From: Myxococcales bacterium
Lineage (GTDB): Bacteria; Myxococcota_A; Polyangia; Haliangiales; Haliangiaceae
Direction: 5' to 3'
NCBI GenBank assembly: GCA_016794525.1
Contig: JAEUJY010000155.1
Location: 62,001 to 126,000, forward strand
Length of the DNA stretch: 64,000 nucleotides
Below, piece by piece: positions 49,654 through 57,980 of this stretch. The notes beneath the pieces are model-generated. The model was given only the letters and a program-made list of their open reading frames with translations, had not been told where the DNA came from and did not search any database. How positions within the stretch are numbered: the first letter of the stretch is position 1; each line of letters starts with the position of its first letter. Both the position numbers and the translations under genes were made by a program.

Positions 49654-49678
49654 GGAGGGTCTTCGCGGAAGACCCTCC
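49654..49678. terminator. 11-bp GC-rich hairpin with GCG loop
   Basis: Perfect arms GGAGGGTCTTC around a GCG loop. It lies seven bases beyond the stop of the copper monooxygenase-like gene, on the side toward the coiled-coil operon. It is nearly identical in design to the hairpin at 22225. Confidence 0.65.
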
Positions 49679-49684
49679 AAGGTC

Positions 49685-50728
49685 TCAGAGCCCGTTCTGC
49701 ATCAGGTACCGACACGCCGCCGCCGACACGACGTCGCCCTCGGCCGCCGGGCAGCACACGTCGATGCCGTCGGGCGGGTTGAACTGGTTCGAGTGCGCGC
49801 ACACCTTGGGCCCCTGGCTCGGGTAGTAGTACAGCCAGAAGAAGCACATCTCGTCGTCGACGCCCTCGCCGAACTGGATCCGGCGGCCGGTGTCGTTGAC
49901 GTAGTCGCACGAGAACCGGAAGCCGCCCGCGGTCGGGATCTGGAAGGGCGCGTAGGTGGTCTCGGGCTCGTCCCAGTTGAAGTTGGCCGGGGCGTAGACC
50001 GTCGTGCCGGGATCGTCGCGATCGGTCGCGGTCGCCACCGTCACCGACCTGCCGCGGGCGTGGGTGTGGCCGGTGATCGCGAAGACGTTGGCGCCGCCGA
50101 ACCCGGCCAGCGGCAGGAAAGTCGGGCCGACGGTCTGGACCGACGGGCTCGACGGGAGGTCGATGTCGGGCGTGCCCGCGAAGATGAAGTCCGCCTCCTG
50201 GTGGGCGCCGAGCACGGTCTGGAACTCGGCGGTGGCGGTGACCGGCAGCGGCTGGTCGGTGGTGTTGATGTAGTGCAGCTCGAGCCGGATCAGCTGATCG
50301 GGCTTGAGCGTGAAGACGACGTCGTCGGGCAAGGTCAACGTCTCGACGGCGCGCTGGGTGATCATCAGCGGCGCGCCGTTGGCGGGATCGAGGGTGCCGG
50401 TGAACGGCTGGCAGTCGGTCGGCGTGGTGTTCACCGCGCCGTCGGCCTTGCGGTAGACGATGAAGTGGTGCGAGGCCTCGCCCAGCACGTTGTGGATCGC
50501 GTGGACCTGGATGTTGTCGGTGTTGCCGAGGCGGACGTAGACACACTTGGTGCCTTCCTCGCCGGGCGGGATCGTGTACGGACCCCAGGTCGCGGTGTAC
50601 GTGCCGGTCGTGAACGTCGCGTCGGGCGCGGCGTCCGGGCCGGGATCGGTGTTGCCGCCGCCGCCGCCACAGCCAGCCACCAGGGTCACGAACGTCGTCG
50701 CAGCGAGCGCAAGGCGAAACAAATCCAT
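49685..50728 (-). CDS. Copper type II monooxygenase-like (PHM/DBM fold) lipoprotein
   Basis: 347 residues, lipobox LVAGC with Cys20, then a Gly/Asp/Pro linker. The mature ~300 residues carry the full copper ligand set of peptidylglycine and dopamine monooxygenases. For CuH these are SHH (H87, H88) and ELHYIN (H152). For CuM these are GHTHARG (H221, H223) and DEMCFFW (M294). In mammalian PHM the spacing from second His to third is 64 residues, identical to here (88 to 152), and the later spacings differ by one or two. Ascorbate-type hydroxylation of an unknown substrate in the envelope is predicted. No copper chaperone gene is adjacent. Confidence 0.82.
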   Translation of the reverse strand: MDLFRLALAATTFVTLVAGCGGGGGNTDPGPDAAPDATFTTGTYTATWGPYTIPPGEEGTKCVYVRLGNTDNIQVHAIHNVLGEASHHFIVYRKADGAVNTTPTDCQPFTGTLDPANGAPLMITQRAVETLTLPDDVVFTLKPDQLIRLELHYINTTDQPLPVTATAEFQTVLGAHQEADFIFAGTPDIDLPSSPSVQTVGPTFLPLAGFGGANVFAITGHTHARGRSVTVATATDRDDPGTTVYAPANFNWDEPETTYAPFQIPTAGGFRFSCDYVNDTGRRIQFGEGVDDEMCFFWLYYYPSQGPKVCAHSNQFNPPDGIDVCCPAAEGDVVSAAACRYLMQNGL

Positions 50729-50787
50729 CGCGGTCCTCCTCGGGGCCGCGAGTATGTCCGAACCGCCGCGGCGATTGCCACCAGGAA

Positions 50788-51366
50788 CTACAGCGGGAAG
50801 TCGAGCGTGATCGTCAGCCCGCCGTCGGCGCCGACCTCGACCTCGGCGGTCCAGTCGCCGGCGCCGAGCGGGAAGCTGCCGGTGGGCGCGGCCGGCGCCG
50901 CCGCGGTCAGGTCGCGGGCGAAGCCGTCGAAGATCGGCTCGGCGGCGAGGGCGTCGAGCGCGGCGAGCAGCTCGGCGGCGGCGGCGAGGACCGCGGGGCG
51001 ATCGCGGGCGGCGACGCGGCGCGCCGCGGGGCCGCGGACCTCGATGGAGGCGTGGACGCAGCCGCCCTGGCCGATCCACACGCGACGCCCGTCGGCCAGC
51101 GTCACCGCCTCGGCGGCGCTGGTCGCGCCGGTGGTGTGGAAGACGTGGCAGGTCGGCGCCGCCGCGGCCGCCGCGAGCAGCGCCGACGACGCGCCGTGGA
51201 TGCACGCGTCGTCGGGGGAGCCCGGCGGCGGCGCCGCGAACGGCGAGGCGTCGGCGGGGCAGGCCGCCGGTGGGGTCGGCGGCGCGGAGCGGTTGGCGAT
51301 GTCGCCGGGCGGGGCCTTGGCGCCGCACGCGGCGCCGAGCGATGCGATCACGAGGGCGCGGTACAC
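50788..51366 (-). CDS. Lipoprotein of unknown function (192 aa)
   Basis: It starts from a GTG near the divergent isocitrate dehydrogenase gene. The short signal ends in a SLGAAC lipobox. A Pro/Ala linker with several Cys (PPAACPADAS, DDACIHG, PTCHVFH, GGCVHAS) leads to a helical segment (LAAAAELLAALDALAAEPIFDGF) and a strand pair (DWTAEVEVGADGGLTITLDF). The last part resembles an immunoglobulin-like edge. No known family is recognised. It is 59 bp upstream of the copper monooxygenase-like gene on the same strand, so co-transcription is possible. Confidence 0.58.
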   Translation of the reverse strand: MYRALVIASLGAACGAKAPPGDIANRSAPPTPPAACPADASPFAAPPPGSPDDACIHGASSALLAAAAAAPTCHVFHTTGATSAAEAVTLADGRRVWIGQGGCVHASIEVRGPAARRVAARDRPAVLAAAAELLAALDALAAEPIFDGFARDLTAAAPAAPTGSFPLGAGDWTAEVEVGADGGLTITLDFPL

Positions 51367-51399
51367 GTCGCCACTCTACGACGGTGGTACACCTCGCGC

Positions 51400-52446
<1,047 letters not shown>

Positions 52447-52451
52447 CCGGC

Positions 52452-52976
52452 GTGCGGGCGCGCGTGATCGTCGTCGCGCTGGTGGTCGCCGCGTGCGCGC
52501 GCGAGCCGGCGCTGGCGAGCTACCACGAGCAGGCCCTGGCGGTGACCGCCGCCTACGCGCCGCAGGTCGACGCGCTGGTCGCGCGCGGCGAGCGCCTGGG
52601 CGCGCGGCTCGCGGCGGTGCCGGCGACCGTCGACGGCCAGCCGGCGCTGGCGGCCCGGCTCGCGACCGACGCCACGACGCTGGCCGCGCTGCGCGACGCG
52701 ATCGTCGGCTTGCCGGCAGCGACCGCCGCGGCGATCGCCCAGCGCCAGCGCGGCCCGGTGGTGGCGGTCCTGACCCGGACCAGCAGCGAGGTCGCGGTCG
52801 GCGTGGTGCAGCTGGGCGACGAGCTCGCGGCGGCCGAGCGCGAGATGGCCGCGCTCGAGACCCGCGCCAAGGCGCTGGCGGCGGCGGCGGCGGCGGCGGC
52901 CGCGCCGGCGACCCCGGGGGCGCCGCCCGCCCCCGCGCCGCTCCTGCGGTCGGCGACGCCGCAACCGCACCCTTGA
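52452..52976 (+). CDS. Helical lipoprotein (174 aa)
   Basis: It starts at a GTG five bases after the isocitrate dehydrogenase stop and is probably co-transcribed. The signal reads VIVVALVVAACAREP with a lipobox. The mature protein is almost entirely helical (QVDALVARGERLGARLAAVP, RLATDATTLAALRDAIVG, GDELAAAEREMAALETRAKA), giving a coiled-coil-like rod, and ends in a Pro/Ala tail. No family is recognised. The link to isocitrate dehydrogenase may be only shared transcription. Confidence 0.6.
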   Translation: MRARVIVVALVVAACAREPALASYHEQALAVTAAYAPQVDALVARGERLGARLAAVPATVDGQPALAARLATDATTLAALRDAIVGLPAATAAAIAQRQRGPVVAVLTRTSSEVAVGVVQLGDELAAAEREMAALETRAKALAAAAAAAAAPATPGAPPAPAPLLRSATPQPHP

Positions 52977-53001
52977 CATAGTTCGACAACCGTCGTACTG
53001 A
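52973..53001 (+). promoter_or_regulatory. ArsR-type promoter with overlapping operator-like dyad
   Basis: A perfect -35 TTGACA (52973-52978) is followed after exactly 17 nt by TACTGA (52996-53001). Between and over the -10 lies the dyad AGTTCGACAACCGTCGTACT (52980-52999), with arms AGTnCGAC/GTCGnACT. This is a classic place for autorepression by the ArsR-family protein whose GTG start is at 53009. Very close spacing of -10 to start codon implies a short or leaderless mRNA. Confidence 0.6.
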
Positions 53002-53008
53002 TGGCGCC

Positions 53009-53320
53009 GTGGATCGCCCGGACGTCAAGCGCCTCGCGCGCCAGCTCAAGGCCTTGGGGCACCCCAACCGCCTGCAGCTGTTCTTGAACCTCGTCGAGGA
53101 GAGCCAGCTCGACCTCGCCAAGGGCCGGACCCACGACTGCTTCCTGGCCAAGCTGCTCGGCGGCCTGGACATCAACGCCCCGACGGTGTCGCACCACGTG
53201 AAGGAGCTGGCCGACGCCGGCTTGATCGACACCGAGCGCCAGGGCAAGCAGCTGATCTGCTCGGTGCGCCCCGACGCGCTGCACGCGCTGCGCGCGCTGT
53301 TCGAGCCGACCGGGACCTGA
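53009..53320 (+). CDS. ArsR-family winged-helix regulator
   Basis: 103 residues from a GTG. LARQLKALGHPNRLQLFLNLVE and INAPTVSHHVKELADAGLIDTERQGKQLICSV are the standard ArsR winged-helix core with the SHHVKEL recognition helix. A single Cys (THDCFLAKLLGG) lies at the alpha-3/alpha-4 edge where metal-sensing members carry CxC, so the second thiol is missing. It may sense something other than metal, or bind through Cys and His. It likely represses itself through the dyad in its promoter, and possibly the oxidoreductase gene 73 bp downstream, whose upstream region shares the half-site ATAGTTCGA. Confidence 0.85.
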   Translation: MDRPDVKRLARQLKALGHPNRLQLFLNLVEESQLDLAKGRTHDCFLAKLLGGLDINAPTVSHHVKELADAGLIDTERQGKQLICSVRPDALHALRALFEPTGT

Positions 53321-53393
53321 CGACCGCCGCACGGCGCGTCGAGGTTTCGGCGCGCTCTTATAGTTCGATGTTTCAGAAACTTTGGAGAATCCG

Positions 53394-54398
53394 ATGACCA
53401 GCCAGCGCGAGATCGCGATCGAGTCCTACGGTGCCGCGTCGACCCTCAAGGTGCGCGAGCGCCCGATCCAGGCCCCCGGCGCCGGCGAGGTCGCGATCGA
53501 CGTCGCGTACTCCGGGATCAACTTCGCCGATATCCAGATGCGGCTCGGCTTCTACCCCGACGCGCCGAAGAAGCCGTTCGTCCCGGGCTACGAGGTGTCG
53601 GGCAAGGTCGCCGCGGTCGGCCCCGGCGTCACCGGCTTCACGATCGGGCAGCCGGTCGTCGCGGGGACGTACTTCGGCGGCTACACCTCGCGCGCGGTGA
53701 TCCCCGCGGTGCAGGCGTTCGCGCTGCCGGCCCACCTCGATCTCGAGGCCGGCGCCGCGCTGCCGGTGAACTACTTCACCGCGAAGCTCGCGCTGACCGA
53801 GATGGCGCGCGTGCGCGCCGGCGACAAGGTGCTGATCGAGTGCGCCACCGGCGGCGTCGGCGTGCTGGCGATCCAGCTCGCGCGGCACCTGGGCGCCGAG
53901 GTCACCGGGCTCACCACCAGCCCGCACAAGAAGCCGTTCATCGAGGGCCTCGGCGCCAAGGCGCTGACCAAGGCCGAGTGGCTCGCCGACGCCACCGCCA
54001 CCGGCTACGACTTCATCCTCAACGCGTCGGGCGGCGCCGAGATCCAGCCGCAGCGCGCGCGCCTCGGCATCACCGGCCGGATGGTGTGCATCGGCCTGTC
54101 GTCGGGCGTGAAGGACGGCAAGCGCAGCTTCGTGCGCATGGGCATGGCCGCGCTGCGCACGCCGCGGATCTCGGTGCTCAAGCTGTTCGACAGCAACAGC
54201 GGCATCTACGCGCTCAACGCGCTCAAGGTGCTCGAGGACCCGACCTGGGTGGCGAAGCTGACGCAGTCGCTGGGCGAGGTCGAGGCGGTCGGACTCAAGC
54301 CGCACGTCGGCAAGGTCTTCGCCGCGACCGACGTCGCCGAGGCCCACCACCTGCTCGAGACCAAGGGCGCCACCGGCAAGGTGCTGCTGGCCTGGTGA
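53394..54398 (+). CDS. Zinc-free MDR-type quinone oxidoreductase-like enzyme
   Basis: 334 residues. The MDR fold is evident: an N-terminal GroES-like domain (GAGEVAIDVAYSGINFADIQMRLGFYP, PFVPGYEVSGKVAAVGPGV) and a Rossmann domain with GDKVLIECATGGVGVLAIQLARHLGAEVTG. The NFAD...R.G.YP segment is typical of quinone oxidoreductase and VAT1-like members that lack the catalytic zinc. It probably reduces a quinone or enone with NADPH. The ATG at 53394 has GGAG at good spacing. The -10-like TATAGT (53359-53364) and ATAGTTCGA upstream tie it to the ArsR gene before it. Confidence 0.88.
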   Translation: MTSQREIAIESYGAASTLKVRERPIQAPGAGEVAIDVAYSGINFADIQMRLGFYPDAPKKPFVPGYEVSGKVAAVGPGVTGFTIGQPVVAGTYFGGYTSRAVIPAVQAFALPAHLDLEAGAALPVNYFTAKLALTEMARVRAGDKVLIECATGGVGVLAIQLARHLGAEVTGLTTSPHKKPFIEGLGAKALTKAEWLADATATGYDFILNASGGAEIQPQRARLGITGRMVCIGLSSGVKDGKRSFVRMGMAALRTPRISVLKLFDSNSGIYALNALKVLEDPTWVAKLTQSLGEVEAVGLKPHVGKVFAATDVAEAHHLLETKGATGKVLLAW

Positions 54399-54419
54399 GG
54401 CGTCGCGAACCGCGACGCC
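54399..54419. terminator. 9-bp hairpin immediately after the MDR gene stop
   Basis: Perfect arms GGCGTCGCG and its complement around an AAC loop, starting directly after the TGA. No T-run. Next gene on this strand starts 157 bp further on. Confidence 0.5.
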
Positions 54420-54576
54420 GGGGGGCGCGATCGGGCAGCTGCGCCCCGTGGTTCCCACCCATGTTTCGTTTCGCAACGCCGCCGGCGATGACGCCGGCAA
54501 CGCCCGCCGGATCTCCATCACTTGCGCGGCGCGACCGGCGTTCAGCGCCGGCACGACGCCTGCTACGCGTGTGGCC

Positions 54577-55509
54577 ATGCGCCTCTCGGCGGTCGCGATC
54601 CTGCTCCTGGCGTCTTGCTCCACCGCGCAGATGGTCAGCCACGAGGACGCGCCGTCCGGCGTGGACGGCCGGGTCATCGATGGTGGCGCGATCGACGCCG
54701 CGGCCACCGACGCGCCGCTGGCGAACGACGCGCGGCCCGACGGGCCAGCGCCCGACGCGGCGGCGGCCGACGCCGCGGCCACCGACGCCGCGGCCACCGA
54801 CGCCACGAGCGCCACCGACGCCGCGACGGCGATCGACGCCGGCGCTGCCGACGCCGCGATCGACGCCGCCGGGTGCCTGATCGCCGGCGCCGCGGCGATC
54901 ACGCTCGACGGCAGCGGCGACCTCGCCGCGTACCCGGCGGCGCAGACCGTGCCGATCGGCGCCGGCTTCGACGGCGCCGACGCCGTGCGGCTCAGCTGGA
55001 GCCCGACCGCGCTGTACCTGACCGTGCACTCGGGGGCGTTCGCCGACGCCGCCAAGCCGTACCACCTCTACCTGCAGGCGGGCACCGCGCTGCCGGCGGC
55101 GACCCCGTCGACGGGCAAGGAGTACGGCGGCCTCACCGCGCAGCTGCCGTTCACCGCCACCCACCTGATCGCGATCCGCCGCACCAACGATTTCGGCAGC
55201 GGCGCCTACGACGGCGTCTATGTCCCGGCCGGCACGCCGGCGTGGACCACCCGCGCGACCGCGTTGACGCCGGGCACCGACGTCTTCATCTCCGCCGACA
55301 ACGCCGAGCTGTCGGTGCGCGTGCCGTGGACCGCGCTCGGCGGCTGCCCGACGCAGCTGCGCGTCGCCGGCCACATCGTCAACGGCGGCGCTGGCACCGA
55401 GTGGAAGACCCTCGTCCCCGCCGCTCACACGCCGTGGATGACGCCCGGCGGCGCCGCCTACACCCTCGATCTCACCGGCCCCGCCGCCGTCAGCGGCTGG
55501 TCGATGTAG
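54577..55509 (+). CDS. Lipoprotein with Asp/Ala-repeat linker and CBM9-like domain
   Basis: 310 residues. The signal ILLLASC gives a lipobox. A long low-complexity linker (about 30-95) is built of DAAATDA-type repeats, a hallmark of Myxococcota lipoproteins. The folded C-terminal ~200 residues read ITLDGSGDLAAYPAAQTV, ADAVRLSWSPTALYLTVHSG, LSVRVPWTALGGCPTQLRVAGHIV. This order resembles carbohydrate-binding module family 9-like domains ('D......v.l.wd...LYv.v'). Ligand binding at the surface is inferred, not shown. Confidence 0.62.
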   Translation: MRLSAVAILLLASCSTAQMVSHEDAPSGVDGRVIDGGAIDAAATDAPLANDARPDGPAPDAAAADAAATDAAATDATSATDAATAIDAGAADAAIDAAGCLIAGAAAITLDGSGDLAAYPAAQTVPIGAGFDGADAVRLSWSPTALYLTVHSGAFADAAKPYHLYLQAGTALPAATPSTGKEYGGLTAQLPFTATHLIAIRRTNDFGSGAYDGVYVPAGTPAWTTRATALTPGTDVFISADNAELSVRVPWTALGGCPTQLRVAGHIVNGGAGTEWKTLVPAAHTPWMTPGGAAYTLDLTGPAAVSGWSM

Positions 55510-55594
55510 CGACCGCGGCCGTCACCCGTCGGGGGACGCCGAGGGCATCGCTGCCGTCCGGGTCGCCACCTGTCTCGCGTCGCGGAGGGGAGGC

Positions 55595-55618
55595 TCGGCG
55601 GGGACCTGGCCCCGCCGA
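55595..55618. terminator. 9-bp hairpin between convergent genes
   Basis: Arms TCGGCGGGG and complement around ACCTGG. It is the first of two adjacent hairpins separating the lipoprotein ending at 55509 from the MshEN-like gene ending at 55650. Confidence 0.5.
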
Positions 55619-55619
55619 A

Positions 55620-55643
55620 GGGAGGTGCGGCGACGCACCTCCC
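55620..55643. terminator. 10-bp hairpin with GCGA loop between convergent genes
   Basis: Arms GGGAGGTGCG and complement around a GCGA tetraloop. GNRA-type loops are very stable. It lies seven bases beyond the MshEN-like gene's stop and one base from the preceding hairpin. Confidence 0.6.
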
Positions 55644-55649
55644 TGTCGT

Positions 55650-55943
55650 TCAATGCAGCTCGACGGTCGACAGGCCGCGCCACGCCAGGTACTGGCGCTC
55701 GATCTCGCCCATCGTCGCGAAGCCGAGCGCGGCGGCGCACTCGCCGAGGCGGATGCCGGTGAAGCGATCCTGCATCTGCAGCGCGCGCAGCAGCTGGTAG
55801 CGGGTGAGCACGTTGCGCTCGACCAGGAACTCGCCGAACGGGATCTCCTGGAGGCCGTCGGCCAGGACCTCGACGCCCGCCGCCGAGTACTCGAAGAAGT
55901 GCTGGAGGTCGGTGGCGCGGGTCTCGGAGCGGAGCTGCGGCAT
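55650..55943 (-). CDS. Very short MshEN-like protein (97 aa)
   Basis: Two tandem 24-residue blocks match the MshEN layout. The first, starting PFGEFLVERNVL, keeps G3, hydrophobics at 5-7 and 11-12, L17, L21 and Q24 but lacks the opening RL. The second, starting RLGECAAALGFAT, keeps RLG, G10 and I17 but has Trp in place of Gln24. This domain binds c-di-GMP in MshE. With these substitutions binding is uncertain. Nothing else is fused, so the protein is essentially the N-terminal fragment of a GspE/PilB-type ATPase acting alone. No signal peptide is seen. Confidence 0.6.
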   Translation of the reverse strand: MPQLRSETRATDLQHFFEYSAAGVEVLADGLQEIPFGEFLVERNVLTRYQLLRALQMQDRFTGIRLGECAAALGFATMGEIERQYLAWRGLSTVELH

Positions 55944-56103
55944 GGCGGTCACCAAAGCACGCCCCGTACCATCCACAGCGCCACGGGGGTTCGCGGGGTT
56001 AAGCCCGTGGAGACTCGCGACCGTGGCTGCCGGCAACCCGGGTAGCCGGCGGCTGCGTCCGCGTGCGCCGGTCCTGGGTTGTCCTCGTTCACGGAGTACC
56101 GGC

Positions 56104-57327
56104 ATGCTGCGTCCTGTCTTCGTGGAGCTCCCCGTGCACCGTCTGGTCGTCGCCTATGTCCTCGCCTCGGCGTGTCGGCGCGAACCGCCGCCGGCGGCGC
56201 CGCCGCCACCGCCGCCACCCGCCGCGCCTCGGCCCGTCGGTGCGCCGCCGCCGCCGCCCTCCGAAGCGCTGACCGCACCGCCCACCGCGCTGGCCGCGGC
56301 GATCGCGCTCGAGCAGGTCGGCAGCGGCTTCGAGCGCCCGGTGGCGCTGGTCGCCGCGCCCGGCGATCCGCGCACGTTCGTCGTCGAGCAACCCGGCTAC
56401 GTGCGCACGCTCGAGGGCGGCAAGCCGTCGGCGACGGCCTTCCTCGATCTGTCGGCCGAGGTGTCGTCGGGCAACGAGCAGGGCCTGCTCGGGCTGGCGT
56501 TCCACCCGCGCTTCGCCGAGAACCGGCGGCTGTTCGTCGACTACACCGATCGCGACGGCGACACCCACGTCGTCGAGTTCCGCGCCACCGCCGACGGGAC
56601 GCGCGCCGACATGGCCTCGGCACGGCCGCTGCTGCGCATCGCGCAGCCGTACTCCAACCACAACGGGGGCAACCTGGTGTTCGGCCCCGACGGCGCGCTG
56701 TGGATCGGCACCGGCGACGGCGGCGCCGCCGGCGATCCGCAGCGCAACGGCCAGAACCCCGACACGCTGCTCGGCAAGATGCTGCGGCTCGATCCCGACG
56801 CGCCGACGCCGACGCCGACGATCGTCTCGATCGGCCTGCGCAACCCGTGGCGCTACGCCTTCGACGCGGCCACCGGCGACCTGTACATCGGCGACGTCGG
56901 CCAGAACGAGTGGGAGAGCGTCTACGTCGTGCCGGCGGCGAAGCTCACCGGGCACAACTTTGGTTGGAACGTCGCCGAGGGCCGGCACTGCTACGACGCC
57001 GAGCGGTGCGATCGCAGCCGCTTCACCGCGCCCGTCACCGACTACTCGCACCAGGTCGGCTGCTCGATCACCGGGGGGACGGTGTACCGAGGCCCGGCGC
57101 TGCCAGATCTTGCTGGGCTGTATTTTTACGCGGACTACTGTACTGGATTGATTCGGAGTTTTCGGTGGTCTCCGGATGGGATCCGGGATCATTGGGACTG
57201 GAAGTCAACCCTGGACCCGCAGGGGACCCTGAGCCAGATCTCGTCGTTCGGAACCGACGCGGCCGGGGAGCTGTATCTCCTGTCATTGAGCGGGGATATC
57301 TGGCGTTTCGGGCCACGCCACCCCTGA
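56104..57327 (+). CDS. PQQ-dependent sugar dehydrogenase-like lipoprotein
   Basis: 407 residues. The signal ends in VLASAC (lipobox), followed by a Pro-rich linker. The propeller shows the soluble glucose dehydrogenase / aldose sugar dehydrogenase pattern: FERPVALVAAPGDPRTFVVE, EQGLLGLAFHPRFAENRRLF, YSNHNGGNLVFGPDGALWIG with the catalytic His, GTGDGGAAGDP, IGLRNPWRYAFD, and ADYCTGLIRSF. It oxidises aldoses with PQQ at the cell envelope. The last ~70 codons (from about 57105) use many A/T-rich codons (TAT, TTT, TGT, ACT, GGA, ATT, TCT, CAT), quite unlike the rest of the gene and window. Confidence 0.85.
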   Translation: MLRPVFVELPVHRLVVAYVLASACRREPPPAAPPPPPPPAAPRPVGAPPPPPSEALTAPPTALAAAIALEQVGSGFERPVALVAAPGDPRTFVVEQPGYVRTLEGGKPSATAFLDLSAEVSSGNEQGLLGLAFHPRFAENRRLFVDYTDRDGDTHVVEFRATADGTRADMASARPLLRIAQPYSNHNGGNLVFGPDGALWIGTGDGGAAGDPQRNGQNPDTLLGKMLRLDPDAPTPTPTIVSIGLRNPWRYAFDAATGDLYIGDVGQNEWESVYVVPAAKLTGHNFGWNVAEGRHCYDAERCDRSRFTAPVTDYSHQVGCSITGGTVYRGPALPDLAGLYFYADYCTGLIRSFRWSPDGIRDHWDWKSTLDPQGTLSQISSFGTDAAGELYLLSLSGDIWRFGPRHP

Positions 57328-57403
57328 CCGCTACCCGTCGACTCCCCGAATGGGCCCCGGGGGTCATTGGCGTGCGGCCCGACCTCGGGCATAGTGGCGG
57401 ACC

Positions 57404-57874
57404 GTGGCCCGGGTCGTGCTCCTTTACTCACCGTCTGCGTCGCCGGCGGTCCGCGCGGCCCTGACCGCGCGCGGGTGGGCCGTGACGCTGGTCTCGACCC
57501 TCGCCGAGGGTAAGCAAGCGCTCGGTTCCGCGGGCATCGACCTGGTGATCCTCGACGACCCCTCCTGGGCGCAGGCCAAGGAGATGATCGCGATGCTCGA
57601 CGCCGGGCCGCGGCCCGTGCCGCGCCTCTGGGTGTCGTCGTTGCCCGAGGCGCCGGCGCACTCGGGTCGGCTCGGCGTCGACGCGCTCCTGCTCGATCCT
57701 CAGGACATCGACGGCATCGCCGCGCAGGCCGAGCGCTTCATCGAGCCGCGCCTCGCGCGCGCGTCGACCACGCCGCTGTTCGCCAGCGGCTCGTCGCCGG
57801 CGGTGCGGACCGCGCCGCGCGCCGCGCGCGGCAGCGGCGAGTGGGACGACGAGTCGACCGGCGAGTGGCCGTAA
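57404..57874 (+). CDS. Degenerate receiver-like protein (156 aa)
   Basis: GTG start. The first ~115 residues have the alternating strand/helix pattern of a response-regulator receiver: ARVVLLYSPSASPAVRAALTARGWAV, DLVILDDPSW, PVPRLWVSSLP, VDALLLDPQD. The phospho-acceptor region reads ILDDPS. The usual N-terminal acidic pair is absent (LLYSPS) and no conserved Lys is clear, so phosphorylation is doubtful. A short Ser/Arg tail ends in GEWDDESTGEWP. No output domain follows. It may be a stand-alone pseudo-receiver, a common element in myxobacteria. Confidence 0.6.
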   Translation: MARVVLLYSPSASPAVRAALTARGWAVTLVSTLAEGKQALGSAGIDLVILDDPSWAQAKEMIAMLDAGPRPVPRLWVSSLPEAPAHSGRLGVDALLLDPQDIDGIAAQAERFIEPRLARASTTPLFASGSSPAVRTAPRAARGSGEWDDESTGEWP

Positions 57875-57880
57875 ATACCG

Positions 57881-57900
57881 CGCGCCGCCGCGACGGCGCG
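57881..57900. terminator. 7-bp GC hairpin after the receiver-like gene
   Basis: Perfect arms CGCGCCG and complement around CCGCGA, six bases after the stop at 57874. The convergent VWA gene ends at 57981. Confidence 0.45.
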
Positions 57901-57980
57901 GGGCGGGTGTTGCCCCCGGAGTGCTCGCTGCGCTCGCACCGACCCCACCCCGCGCCTGCAGCGGCGCGTGACGACCGCGT

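Noticed and set aside
45867-49826. 1319-codon plus-strand open frame
   Set aside because: Antisense shadow of the transporter, cNMP and coiled-coil genes. Its leucine/valine-rich repeats mirror the ANQ repeat on the other strand.
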